Positions 1-13,353 of a stretch of 64,000 nt of DNA are shown here, in pieces (position 1 is the stretch's first letter; the number at the start of each line of letters is the position of its first letter). Source of the DNA: Chaetorhynchus papuensis (lineage: Eukaryota > Chordata > Aves > Passeriformes > Rhipiduridae); assembly GCA_013396525.1 (NCBI GenBank), contig VWYX01000257.1, forward strand, positions 496,001-560,000, given 5' to 3'. The notes under the pieces are model-generated. The model worked only from the letters and a program-made list of their open reading frames with translations, did not search any database and was not told the DNA's origin. The translations under genes and the position numbers were made by a program.

Positions 1-3000
1 TTTACAACATGTGTATCTACTGCTCACACTGAGTAGTGCATCTGAAACGAGCAAGGCTTTAAGCAAGCCTCAGATATTACATTAATGCCATCATGACTCA
101 ACCATTTCATCTGCCAGTTTCACATACAAATCATGCTAATGAGTTCAAATGGAACACTTGCATATTTTGGGCTAAACTCAGGTGCAAGTATTCACAACTC
201 CAAAGTAAAACAAGGGTCTTAAATTACTATACAAACTAATTAAAGAGTTTGAATAATATTTAACACAAATTCATCAATGTATTTGTACTGCTGATGTTTC
301 AGAACACAGGTAAGAGCTTTCAGGACAGGATACTAAGTTTAGGTTCACAAATCTAATTTATCTGTTTGCCTGAGTACCTTCATTACAAAGGCCTGGTACA
401 TCTCATTACTTCAGTCTTGAGACACTACTCCAGAATTTATTTTCCAGTAGGTTTGGAGCAGCTTCAAATTTAATTCTTTCCCCTCATTTTGAAAGAAGTT
501 GTATGGATTGAAGAAATTAGCTTACTAAAGTCATTATGTAACACTCAAAATTTGTTTGTCATGCAGATTTCAGAGAATTCAACAAAAAAAGCATATGCAA
601 AGACCTGTAATCCAGTAGAGACAACAACTAAGAACAGTAAAAGGGCAAAATCTACTTAGTGAAATATTTTGAAGCAAGTCAGTAAATTTTGGTTTTATTC
701 ACAAGAGTAACTATTTACAAGCAACTAAAGCTTATCAAAAACATGCAAACTTTGATATCTTCTGAGCATCTTAACTGAACTGCAGCCACAACTGTTACAT
801 GTGAATGCTGACATCTGTTTTCCAGCTGATGCTTCCAGGAATATTTGAATAATTTTACTTAACACAGCCTCTTTCTTGAGTCTTCCTACTCAATGAATGC
901 TAAGAAATGCTTCCTTGCATGCACGAACAGAATCAAAATTCAGAGTCAACCTCAAACTTAATTCTATGAAGGACTATCCAAACCAAGCACCACTAATTCC
1001 CAAGATTACTCATCAAATGAGCAGCACCTGGCACAGAATTCATGGCAAATCTAAACCATAATGTTGACCAACGCTGTTTTAGGGCAGCCATACTGACATG
1101 TACGTCCACACACTTTTAATGTATTTCATGGCTGTTTAATCTTGGAAAGACACTGATCAGCAAGAACAAAGCACCATTTCTATCCCTAAAAGCCATTGTG
1201 TGCAATGTGGTAGACAGTAAATTTTATCTCTCTACTACTCAAGCAGCAAGATGCTGCTTAAGGATGTCCTTTATTATAAATGGAACAGACAGGTGAAACA
1301 AGACAAAGAAACAAAGGACCCACAATAAATGCTTATCTATTACTTATATCCAAATGTCTATCTATTTCCAGAAAATAGGCAACACTAGACCACAGCAACA
1401 CACTAGAAAGATGGCTAAATGGAAAGGGAGTACAGAAACAGTGGAGAAGCACTATGCTAAAGATATGAAAACAGGAAAAGGACAAGTAAAATCCTAAGAA
1501 ATAAATGGAAAGCGGCATTAATGCAGCATGAAAAGAGGTAAAACCATCATCTGACGGCTCATAACTTTAAAAAATGTAACACTTAATGGGAAAAACAAAT
1601 ACTGAACGGCTAGATCAGAAACAGACCCAGGAATAGTAAATTTATTTAGATGTCAGGCCTGGGCAATAGAACACAGGCCACTGGTGTCAGTGGGTCACAG
1701 CACACACTTCAAAAATATGCCTTACTCTTGCTCCACAGGGAGCAATGAAGATTAATTGAGAATTCAAATCTATGAAGTCTCCAGGTTTTGCTGGTACTTC
1801 AAGAAAATCCAGTATACACAAATAGCACACAATCTTTCAAATTTGTCAAGTTAAAGAAATTGGGTGTACAGCCAATCATATATAAACCAAGCAAATGTGA
1901 ACAAACAAGTAGGAACAGGGAAGAACAGAAATCTCAAGAGGAAGAATTCTCCAGTGTTTGATTATCTTAGCTATTCACAATTTTTTCCCTTGTTGCTACT
2001 TATGTCCATTACCTGCCATTCTATCAACAGGCATCTGTGTGAAGAGCTTGGCTTTGTCTTCTCCATATTTTCTCACTTATCAGTTGAAGACAGCAGTAAC
2101 CTGTCCCTTCAGCTTTCTCTTTAGACTGAACCCACCCCTCTCTCTCAGCTTTTTCTTCTTTGTCATGTGTTCCAACCCTCTAAGCTGACAGCCTTACGCT
2201 GTGCTTACTCCAGAATATCCATATCTTCATTAGGACAGAGTCTAACCAAAACCAGACCAAACACTGTAGATGTGTTCTCTCAGTGTCAAACAATGGGGAA
2301 CAATACCTCCCCTTAAACTGCTGGCTACAGTCTTGCTTAATTTAGTCCAGTATGCTGTTCACATTCATCCTGCTAGGGTGCACTATTCATGTTTAACTTG
2401 CTGTTCACCAAGACTAGCCAAAGCTGTCTTCTATCCTATCAGTGCCCAGATCGTACTATTCCCAAACATTCTGGAAATGAAGACACTTTTTAACCATCAA
2501 CGTGAACTTTTAACATTATTCTTCATTAGTGCTTCTTCTTAATTGGCTGGGTTTTTAAAATTTTTATCTTTAACTAGCAGTCTACACTCATATATGTACA
2601 ACCCATTAACAAGTAGCTCTGCGTGGATAACTGGTATCCACCATGCCTAATGGCACACCATTTCTCAGAGCCTGATTGCACAAAACTTTTTGACTAATGC
2701 TTCTAAAATACTTTATTTTTGCATATGCTTAGAAAGAGGAAAAACTGTCATTCCATAGTTTGTAAATGAAACAAGTTTGCAGACAAACCATTTTCTTTGC
2801 CTTTAGCATAACTAACATCGGCTAACAGCCTCAATCAGATTTTTCATCTCTGAGAAATAATCAAGTATTGGCTAAAAATCTACTATTTTGGGCCTGGTAT
2901 GGACAAGCTTCTTCAACACAATTTACTTGCAGTGATTAGTACTCAATGCATCTAGTAATTCAGAACAAAGAAAACTGACCTCAAAAGAGTGAGTAATGTT

Positions 3001-6000
3001 ATGCTCTATGTAGGAGGGAAACCCATGTAGACTACAACCAAATAAACATACAATGAAGCTACAGTATAACAAAGTACAGAAAAACGTATCACCGCAAACA
3101 AAATGAGATAGAAAAGGAAGTGGGAGAAAATAAAAAGTAAAACCAGCCACAAAATAGTTCAAGTTCTGTATGAGGTAGGGTTGACGGGAAACGGGATCCA
3201 AGGCAAGAATAGATACGGTCAGCAAGGCAAGTATGACAGGTTTTCACAGCTGCACTGGCTGGCTGGCTGCAAGTCACACTATGCAATTGAAACTCCAGGT
3301 TACCAAACTGTTTTTAAAATGTAAAAGATAAGTCTTATTTTTAAATAAGATGCATATTGTATTTGCTAAGACCACAGTTCCACAACTACAAACCACACCC
3401 AGTCTTGGACAGGACTACTGTGGTTTTGAATTCCTATTCCTTTCTTCCTTTTTCCCCTAGCTGTTTAAGGATTCTAACAGCCTGTCCATCATGGGAGCTA
3501 ACATGGTAGAAGTAGAAAGCTGAAACACAAAAAAAACAAGAGCAAATACTCTACACCTACATAGCTCCTCACCCCCAAATTTCATTGTGATGATTCATGG
3601 ACCTAAATTGACTCCCAAAATTAAAAACATAAAACAATCAAAAAAGCCAGAAAAGGCTGGTGTTGGTACAAACAGGAAAGGACAATGACAAACTTAAGTT
3701 AGTCTGGTTTAAATGGTCATACAACCGAGGATATACACCTTAAATTTAAACCCATGAAAAATATACAAGGTAGTATTTGTTTTAAAGGTAGTATTTTGTC
3801 TTTTGAGACCAAGTCTGCAATTGGAAGTACATTCTGAGCCTTAAAAAAAAAAAATTCTATTAGCTTTCCTAGTAGGGAGTTTTTCAAATCCTCTATAAAC
3901 TTTTGCCTAAGAAGAAGAAAGTGATGCCTCGGTAAGTTATTCCAACTCCTAGTTATTGTACCTGCTGAAAGGCTACACACTGGTCCCTGTTTGATTTTGT
4001 ACTGCTTAGGCAATAACTGACACTCACAAAATCAGCCTTTAACACTGGGGATGGAAAGAGAGATGCAGGAAGCACACTCAATTATCTAATATGTTATTGG
4101 ATGCACAGTCTCTCCTGGATCAGGATTAAGTCACACCCTAGTCTATTCTCTTTTAATTGAGGAATTGCCTGAGTTTATGAAGTCTGTTAATAGAAAGCAT
4201 GTTTTCCACTCCGTAAGTAATTCTTGTGTATCTTCTCCAAACTTTATGGTTCTTTTAAACTACTAAAAAAACCTGAATTTAGTTCAGATCATTACTGGAC
4301 TATACACAATTTTAGTCAGACCATCTCAGTATTTCTATTTGTTAATTCTTCGGATAGAAGTATACAAAACGATGGTCACACACAGTGACAATGGCAAATA
4401 TCCAATTTTTGCTTCAGGTAAAAAGCAAATCACCTTTGCTGCACTCTCCACTTTCTATCATTTCTAAATTGTGATTTTTTTTTTTTTTTTTTTATTACAT
4501 GGATTACAAAGGACTTCTTACCTGGCCTCTCTAGATACGACTTGGCTTCTTTAATGAGGCATCACCTACCAGAACAAAATATCATTTCCTGAATGAACGT
4601 TTTTTTCAAAAAACATAACTACCCTCACAAGCAAAACTACTACTACTACTACTAATTATTATAATAAACAAAACCCTATACATGCAAACACTAGTTATAA
4701 ATTCAAAAGATGTCTGGTAAATTCTGCCAGCTTAAAAAAAAATTCTTAAACATTTATAGATTGGTATATTAATGATCAATTGTTGCTCAAACAAAATGAT
4801 GACATTATTCCAGGTATAACAGAACACTAGGTCTTCTTCCCCTTTCCACATACACAAAAAAAAAGCAAAAAAGACACCAATAGCACACCCATAGATCACA
4901 ACTGTTATCACAGACTCCCAGGAGCCAAAGCTGTAGACCACATCATGCTAGCCACTGTGCAAACACAGCGTATAACTGTTCAAAGAGCAAACAATCTAAA
5001 CATAAGGGGCAACAGACGGAGAGAGACAAAAATGAGAATACAAGGAAACAGCACCACCATAAACAATGGCTACAATTAGTTCTTGTTCTAAGGATGGTGC
5101 GTTTGAGTCCCGGGGTGACAGGAAAGGTGGTGGTTTGGGTTTGTTTTCAGCAGGCTTTATTTCCTAAAGCCAGCTTCTTTTGCATTAACAGGTTGCAACT
5201 GGCTTGCTTGTAAGGGTGCACATGCAGAACTTCTCCAAGCATGAGGAGCATCACAGGAGAATGAACGAAATTGTTTAACTGCCCATGATGTCACTTCCTA
5301 AACAGCACTGACAATCTCATTAACAACATAAGACAGATAGTATCCTTTACAGTTAAATCCCAACATTAGATTAAAGGTAAGTAAAACCTGTTGGTTTTAC
5401 AGCCAGAAAATACAAGATGCAAAAAGACCAGGCAGTCAAAAGAGGAGTCCAGGACAGCACTCTGGTATAGGACTCTGAATCCATATCATCAGAGCAGGAT
5501 CATTCTTATCACATCTGTTAAGAAAAGTTGTTACCACACGATACAGAAATGTACTCATGTGATTTATTAACACAAATAAATACCAAACACTTAATTGCTG
5601 ATTAACAGTTAAGACACCACTCACTATGTGGGAGTAATCGACAGTCTGTTAGAAGAGTGTGCGCTATGTCTAAAACCAGGGCTAGATTATGGGCCTGAAC
5701 CAAAGAGCTCATGACAATGCTGTCTACAAGCAACAGCACAGAGAGTTCTCCTTTGCAACAGTAGCCTCAGCTAAAGGTCAGACATCCACAAAGAGAAGTC
5801 ACAAGCACACACAGAGATTTAGTTAGTTTAGAGGGCAGCAAGCCTGGAACAGAGAGAGACTTGAAGGTCATCCATACAGGGATGATAGCTGAGTTCATTA
5901 ATGAGATGAATAAAATGACTTTTAGAGAAATTTAATGTACTACTAGGAGTAAATACCAAGCTGGAAAGATCTTGCACAGATCTAAGGAAAAGGAACTCCA

Positions 6001-7580
6001 AAAAGAAGTAAGGTTTTCACCAAGGTTACTTTCAAGGAGAGGGGAAAACAAAAGGCAAAAGAAAAAAAAGCACAGTTGCATTATGAGTTAACTAAAATGA
6101 ATTAATTTTTTTTAATGTTCAGTATGGTTGCATTGCACAGAAGAGCCTAAAGAAACATAAGATGCCAATACACTTCCAACAAAAGTCTGCAGGAGGAAAA
6201 CAAAGACATCCATGTTTCTTGGACTGACTGTGAGCTGTAAGCAGCCCCTAATTAGTAATATTTGGCATAACCCATACAATTCCATGTGCATCATTTTCTA
6301 TCTTCTTCCAACGCCACCTTTCACAACAAAAGATTAGAGGCAACTATATGTAGAAACCAACACAAACCCTTCCATAATGCCACTGATCTCTCCTAATGAT
6401 CTGGCCCAGCAGAAGTTACATCAGTAGCTCTGATTAGCTGTCCCATCAGTTAACAGCATGTGCCCAAGCATACATCACTCCTTTGTACAAACTATTCCAT
6501 GGGGGAACGGTGGAACTGAGATGTATCCTACTTAGCACGTGTTGGGGGTAAAACTGATGAGCAAGGACTATGCCTCAACAGACTTCTGTACAGCACTAGG
6601 TACACAGATGTAGGTATTAGAGGCTTTGGAAGCTACAGTGATGCTAACTGAAGGATTCTGATAGTCTTGTAAGGGTTAAAGAAGCTGTACAGTAAAGTTC
6701 ATACACCTTTTAAATAAAGAAGTAACATATTACACATTACAATTTTTAGAGACCCAAACCTATAGTTTTGCACAACAGCAAACACCATTAAGTAGTCTCA
6801 TCTCAGACAAACTTAAAAAAAGCAAACAAGCCCATCAAAATCCTGTTGTGCTACTGACACTCAGTATAGCTGGCTAGAGCACTGACAATCCCTGAGTGTT
6901 TCAAACCAGTACTGCAGCTACACTGTTCAGATCACTGAACACTTGCTTCTGCACCCCAACTGTGTGATGAATCCCTGCTATCCCTGTCAGATTATTCTCT
7001 AATAGCTGATGGTGAGAAAGGGGCAGAGAAAGAACTTATGGTGAAGCTAATTAAAAAAAAAATTAGGAAACATGGACAAAAATTAAGCACTTAAACATGA
7101 GGACAAACTTACGAAGTACAAATGCCCTCTGAACCAAGAGCAATTTCGAAAATCTGTTGGTGGCAGTCTTGTCAATTGAACACAAAAACTAACGAGCTCT
7201 GCAGATTTTACTTATGTTGGACTAATAAATTCTGTATTACAACCATTGATTGAAATCATTTTGTTCTGACAGCAAACCAGAGCAAGAAAACAACTTTCAT
7301 TATGGACATGTCCTGTCCATGAGATACTTCAGTGAAGGCACGAGAAACCCTCAGTGCCTCAGTGGACCCTGTCCATAAAGGACAGTCACCAACCTCATCT
7401 ATTGCAACTGTTGTTCTCATACATACATACAGAAAATCAAACTCTTGGTATGTGTGTCCTGTTGAACTCTAGTGGCATTGAGTTTCACAGAATAAATATA
7501 AAACTGGTAACTTCTGGAACTTCATGGAAAGGAAAAGCTTTAAATTGTAAAAACCATTTAAGTATAAATAAATGGCATTG
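1..7580. other. gene-free stretch, possibly intron of a leftward gene
   Basis: I found no exon with protein similarity that I recognise, no RNA gene and no clear mobile element here. The open frames are short, AT-rich and unrelated to any family I know. Small features are a poly-T run at about 4477-4493, a short CTA trinucleotide run at about 4638-4655, and a small hairpin near 3330-3348. If the CpG island at 10.3-13.9 kb is the promoter of a minus-strand gene, this stretch would be part of its first intron. That is inference from position only. Confidence 0.5.
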
Positions 7581-8222
7581 AAATCATAGAATCATTTAGG
7601 TTGGAAAAGACCATTAAACTGCATCACCACGTTCACCACTAAATGATGTCCCTAAGTTTCATGTCTACACATCTTTTAATTACTTCCAGGGATGACAACT
7701 CCACCACTTTCCTGGGTAGCATATTTCTATGCTTGACAACCCTTCCAGTGAAAAAAATTTCCCAAATATCCAATCTAAACCTCCTCTAGTGCAACCTGAA
7801 GCCATCTTGTCCTGTCACTTGTTACCTGGCAGAAGAGGCCAACCTCCACCTGGCTACACCCTCCTTTCAGGCAGCTGCAGAGAGTGATAAGGTTCCCCCT
7901 GAGCCTCCTTTTCTCCAGGCTAAACACTCCCAGCTCCCTCAGCTGCTCCTCACAGGACTTGTGCTCCAGACCCTTCCCCAGCTCCGTTGCCCTTCTCTGG
8001 ACACGCTCCAGCCCCTCAATGTCTTTCTTGCAGTGAGGGGCCCAGAACTGACCACAGCATTGGAGGTGTGGCCTCAGCAGTGCCCAGTACAGGGGGACGG
8101 TCACTGCCCTGCTCCTGCTGGCCACACCATTGCTGGTCCAGGCCAGGATGCCACCGGCCTTCTTGGGCCAATGGGCCCAAGACACTGGATCGTCTTCAAC
8201 CAAGCCCACCACAGCAGCAAAG
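7581..8222 (-). mobile_element. CR1 LINE, 3' fragment
   Basis: This is a 5'-truncated CR1 non-LTR retrotransposon on the minus strand. Read on the plus strand it starts with the reversed CR1 tail (ATCATAGAATCATTTAGG) and runs back through the 3' end of the reverse-transcriptase ORF. The minus frame 8212-7775 stays open for 145 codons and shows the typical CR1 string RELGVFSLEKRRLRG, with HLQCCGQFWAP upstream of it. The copy near 49.2 kb carries the same RELGVFSLEKRRLRG string. It is far too short to move by itself. The open frame is the tail of CR1 ORF2 and not a host gene. Confidence 0.92.
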
Positions 8223-10300
8223 AATGCTGCTTAACCATCTGAGTAAAAGCTAAGAGATGGAGATCAAAGACACAAAGCCTTTTCATGCATTAGAAACCAC
8301 AGAAACACCTGAGAACAGTCACACATTCAGCACCTCTCTCCCAAAACAGGTAGCAGGATGAATAGTCCAAATGAAGTGCATTTACACCAATGGGCAACAA
8401 ACAGGAGGAGCTGGAATCCACTGTGCAGCTGGAAAACTATGATATAAAAATCAATATAGTGGAAGTGCTAACTGAAGAGGCCATAACATGCAACTGCATT
8501 CCAGAAATCTCACACGTCTTCCTTCTATCTAAAATTTCTCTTAGAAGTACAAACTACTATCTGACAAACTTACAAATCTTGGTCCAAAACAAAGAATGTA
8601 AATAGCAGCATCTAAATCGAGTAGATCGTTCATACATCAAGTTGGCATCTACTGCCAGCCATATCTGCCAGCAGCACATAGGGCAGGCTATAAATACGGA
8701 AGACAAGCTAAGTTTCCTCTGAACTCTAATGTGTAAGCAACCCAGTTAGCCACACAGAGCCCTCAACTACTAAGATTAAATCACTGAAATGGAGTTAAGA
8801 AGAAGTTGAAAAGAAAACACTTTCAGCTGTGGAGTTAAAACACAATTTCAATGGACACAAAACTCCACTGTAACATATGGGGGTAAGACCCTCATGAGGC
8901 AAGTATTACCTCAAACTTCTCAGAGGGGACTCCTGAGTGGTCCTTTGAACTCTTCTGAACTTCAAATTTCAATCCCTTTCCACAGATCAGTTGAGTTCAT
9001 TCTTATTTGTGATGGAAAAAATAGTTCTCCATGAATACTGAATTTTCCCTTAGTAACAATTCTTGATACAAATTCTTAACAGAATTCTCCATACTGCTTT
9101 TGTTGCAGGGTATATCAGTTGAGTGCAAACTCAAACACTGTGACAGAGCTTCAGTAATTCTACACTTAGTCCTCAAAACCAAAATGAAAACTTCTTAAAC
9201 AACACAAGACCATTCCTGATGCTGCAGGACCAAAACAACCAAAACCCAAACCAAACAACCCCAGCAAAAATCTGAAAGACATACCAGTTTTGTACCACAT
9301 CCCTCTGTACACCTGAACAAGCTCTACAGAAGACAAAGAAACTTGCTTTCACTTTTTCACTGCCACTTTGACACTCTTGCTGATGCAAATCCCTCTTAGC
9401 ATGTTATTACAGGGTAAGCAACAGTAGAATGCAATCATATATTTGAGGTCAAAGAGGATTAATAACAACAATATAAAGCCAATTTAGTAGATAATAAAGT
9501 GAATTTATTGCTCTAATTAAGACAGTCTTCTATTAAAACAACTTACTTAGTTTAACCACCTAATAATGTGGCTGAGGAGTTTGGTTCCTAGAGATGACCT
9601 TGCAGCAATAAGCACCAAATACATTCCCTCCCAGAGCAGCATGGTCCCATCACATGCCATAAGAAGGCTGTACTACCATCATCACACCAACCAGGATGCT
9701 TTATGATGCTTTTTTTTACTGAGTCTTAGTAAGTTTTACTGAATCTTAGCTTTACGGCTGTTCTTGGTAGTATTCTTATCTTTTCATATGCAGCCACACA
9801 AAGCTGCAACAATTGTTGTCAAACCAGCTCCAGTACACAACAATCCCTGTCCTTCCAAAGCATAATTTGCATGGATTGCTCCTAGAAGTAACTTTCTTTG
9901 ACATGGAGGATTGGAAAAAACAGAACAGCTGTTAGACTGGAATGCATAATGAATCAGAAATAAAACTAGATGGTAGCCTTACATCCAAGACATGGTAAGA
10001 GTTAAAAATTACGATTAAAATTTTTAAACTGCAGTAGCAAGTCAAGGTTTAGAACAGACCACTTTATTAATGACAACATGCCAGGCAAACTCTTAAGAGT
10101 CTTTGGTGTGGTTCATAATTTTAGATGCTCAGAATAAATCCAGATCTGATGCCTTCCTCCTAAGCAGTGAGGTTTTGCAGCGAACCACTCATTCTTTGTA
10201 TACGTAAGCCACCAAAAGTGACAAAGAAAGTTGCAAGCTTTGCGGATCTGGAAAATCTACCACGTAAAACAGCAAGGGACATAAATAAAGGGGGAAAAAG
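8223..10300. other. no gene seen
   Basis: Unique-looking AT-rich DNA between the CR1 and the CpG island. The only notable detail is an AAAC/AACC-rich patch at about 9230-9262. No exon, RNA gene or element could be supported. Confidence 0.5.
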
Positions 10301-10631
10301 AAATTAAGATACGAGTGGTGGGGAAGACTGCAACACCTGAATCCGGGCTGTACCCAAGAGCGAGGGATCCAGAGCGCAAGACAGGCGCTGCCTTTTTGTT
10401 TTGTTCTCGGGCTGCACGTTCCCAGCAGAGCCGCCGCGCTGCCCGCCGGCGCCTCTGGCGGCACAGCCCGCGCACCGCGCCCGGGCCCACCGCGGCAGCT
10501 CCCCAGCCTCTCCCCGTGCGCTCACTTGCTCCTTCGCTGCACTACTGGGCGATTTCGGAATCCCCCACACAGCCAAAAAACAGCCCCATTAATAACAAGG
10601 GCAGAAACGAGAGTCAAGTTACATCCCAGTC

Positions 10632-12456
10632 TTACCCACAGGGATTGGCAACCAGCCTCTCCTTAGACAACCTAACACCCAACAGAGATCAAAATCTGCT
10701 CTGAAAATCCCACACACACAAAACACCACAAATGCTCGCTATTGAGAACCTTTGGGTTTCCCCAGTGTCCTCCAGCTTTTTGGGGAAGGGGCAAAGCAGA
10801 TGGCTCAGAAGCTCAGTCAAGGAACCCAACAAAACAACCCAAACAAATCTGCAGGTGTAGAGAACCAGTCTGAATGCACAAAGAGACGCTTCTCCATCGC
10901 AAACTGCTGGGTGATTTTAAAGCTCCCATGCCTCTTCTTAGCTTCGAGATGACACGCAGGACACGCGATTCGAGCAATGGGGGGGGAAAAAAAAAATCAA
11001 GATGGCTGAAGGTGTCTTGTCACGGATCTTCATACACGCTCCAGAACTCTAGAGGGCACCCGAAATATGCCCTCCTCCTCCTCCCTCCTGAGCCGAGTAA
11101 CGCGAGCAGCGGCAGCAGCCCGTCGTCTGTCTGCCGGAGTTGGTATTGCAGGAGCGATGTCTGCAGCAGCAGCGCCCACCCCGAGGAGGAGCCGCCTCAC
11201 AGCCATTACTGGGGCTTCGCCCCAGGGCAGCAGCTGCTGGACCCAGGAATTTCCCCACCTAGCCCTGGAGGGACCTCATTCCACCCCTGCCCCCGGAGAA
11301 TACGGAGCGCGGGGAATGGTTCAAGCCCTCCTTAAACAGGTCTAGCAGAGGCAGAAACAGATACACAAATAGCACTCACAATGGAGCTCCCTCTCCTTGT
11401 TGGTCTCTGCCAAGGCTGCACCAAACTGGGCTGGAGCCTAAGGGAAAGACACGGGGTTAACACGGGGCAGCGAGGATCAGGGAGCGCCCCCAGGGAGCGT
11501 TTCCTTTCGCCCGGCCAGGGCAGGTACTGCCTGCATCACTCACCACTTCCCTTTAATCCCAATCTTTCAAATAAATAAATAAATAAACAAATAAATAAAT
11601 TCACTGCCCTCCCCGGGGGCGGTGGGGTACTCCTCACGGCACACCCACGCCGCTTGTCCCTGCTGAAGGAAGCAGGGACAAGGAGCCCTCCCCAGGCGCC
11701 GCGGCACCGGGGGCTTCTACGCGCGAGTGTGGGGGACAGAGGTAGCGGTGGCACCCACGGCGGGGAGCAGCGAGTGTTACCTGCGAACTTGCCCTATCAG
11801 CCCTGAGCCGGCGCCCGGGGGGCCGCGCGGCCCTCAGCGGCAGCGCCCCGGCGCCGGGCGAGCGCCCGCGCCCCCCGCCCGTTTGCGCGGCAGTTGCCCC
11901 CGGTCTCGGGTTTGCCCCCCTGCAGTCGGCCAGCAGCACTGCCGCCTCCTGTCCGCCATTAGAGGGACCCAGCCGAACAATACGGGAGGGGAGCAGCGGC
12001 AGAAGCCGCGGAGCGCCGGGCAGGGGAGGGGAGGGAGGCACCCGCGGGGGGGGCGGCGAGGGCGGTGAGTGGGGGAGGCACCGGGGCAGAACAACAGCCG
12101 AGGGCCCGGCGACGAAGGGAGGGAGAGAGTTAAAATAGGAGGCGCTAGAGCAGACCCGGCCCTTCCCCCAAATGCCCCTGCCCCCCCCTTCGGGGCTACC
12201 CCCGGGCGCCCCCCATTTACCCCCGCCGCCCCCCGCCGTGGCGCGATGGTTATCCGCGGGACTGTTCCCGGTGCCGCCCGTGCCCCGCCGCCAGAGGTGG
12301 CGGCGCGGCGGCGGCACCGCGGGGTACTTCGCCCGGGTAGCTGGGAGGCACGGCGGCTGCTCTCCCATCCCCGCCCTAGGGGCAGCTGAGCGCCGCCAGC
12401 CCCCCGCCAGCCCGCCCCGGTGAGGCGCAGCGCCCCGCGCCCCCGCCTTACCCGGC
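10632..12456 (-). other. candidate minus-strand 5' splice sites in the CpG island
   Basis: Four donor-like sites read on the minus strand: CCGG|GTAAGG (GT at 12451-12450), GCAG|GTAACA (GT at 11780-11779), CATT|GTGAGT (GT at 11379-11378) and GTGG|GTAAGA (GT at 10635-10634). Such clustering suits alternative 5' untranslated first exons of one leftward gene. A plus-strand donor-like GCG|GTGAGT also exists near 12062, so strand bias is suggestive and not proven. Confidence 0.35.
11569..11601. repeat. (AAAT)n microsatellite
   Basis: About eight AAAT units with one interruption (AAAC), sitting in an AT-rich notch between two GC-rich parts of the CpG island. Confidence 0.9.
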
Positions 12457-13281
12457 TCCCCAACGCCTGCGGGCACGGACCCCCCCGCGGGGGACGCACG
12501 CACTCTGCGCTACTCCTCCGGCGCCTCAACTCTAACTCGGTCCAGTCCCGGGCGAAGCGCAGCTGCTGGCGAAGGGGAGGAGGAACCGGGCCAAGCGAGC
12601 TCGGGGAGATCCGCCTCCCTGCCCCGGCATTGGCTCTCCCAGAGGGCGGGCTCTGGCGCTGGGCTAGCCGAGTGGGTGCACCGCCCATCCATCAGAGCCG
12701 CCCGCAGCCGGTTGACCCTATAAACTGCCAATCTTCCTCCTGGCCATGCTTGGGGTTCTTCCCACTTTGATCCATCAGGTTTGAGGAACCCGGATCGCTG
12801 CCCACCAACCGGCTCGTTACCGGTGCCCGAGGGTTGCGTTGGTGCTCCCCGCGCCGCTCTTTGACAGCGGCAACTTGCAGAAGTTCTCGGTGCCGCCGAG
12901 CCGGCTGCGCCCCGCCGGCCGCGGGCAGGGTGCGCTGGCCGTCCCGGCCGTGCGCTCGGTCCCTGCAGGCGCCACCGCTCCGGCCGTGGGGCGCGGGCTC
13001 GCCTCTCCCGCTCCGTCCCCCGCCGCCGAGCCATAGGGGCTGGCAGTGGTTCTCTGAGGGGTCCCACTCCGCTCCTTCCCTTCCCTCACGAGGGCTTTGA
13101 ACCTGGGGCCATTTCCATGATGGACAGAGCATGGGTAATGGAAGCGTTCCCAGAGGGAAAAGGGAGAGTTCACGTCTCCCAGGGAGGGCGCTTGGCCCGC
13201 ACCCCCCCGCAGCCTGCCCCGCTGGGCAGCGCCTCCAGAGCCGAGGACGCCTTGCTGCCCCCGCCCGCCGCGGGGGAGGGC

Positions 13282-13304
13282 GCCATATCAGCAGCCGATA
13301 TGGC
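13282..13304. promoter_or_regulatory. inverted GCCATATC / GATATGGC pair
   Basis: Perfect 8-bp arms (13282-13289 and 13297-13304) separated by 7 bases inside the CpG island. Each arm holds an ATGGC core resembling a YY1 site, and the arms face opposite ways. It could equally be a structural hairpin. The function is unknown. Confidence 0.4.
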
Positions 13305-13317
13305 TCCTGGAGGAGCT

Positions 13318-13353
13318 GCTGGTGGTGATGGTGGTGGTGGCAGTGGTGGTGGC
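13318..13353. repeat. GGT/GGTGAT trinucleotide repeat in the CpG island
   Basis: A run of GGTGGT units with GAT and GCA interruptions, equal to CCA/CAC repeats on the minus strand. It lies directly next to a CCTCCATTTTG promoter-type motif. Confidence 0.8.

Noticed and set aside
7775..8212. 145-codon minus-strand frame as a host gene
   Set aside because: It is the C-terminal part of the CR1 reverse-transcriptase ORF in a truncated copy.
12719..12724. TATAAA in the large CpG island as a plus-strand promoter
   Set aside because: A single hexamer in GC-rich DNA with no plus-strand gene following. The other evidence favours minus-strand transcription.
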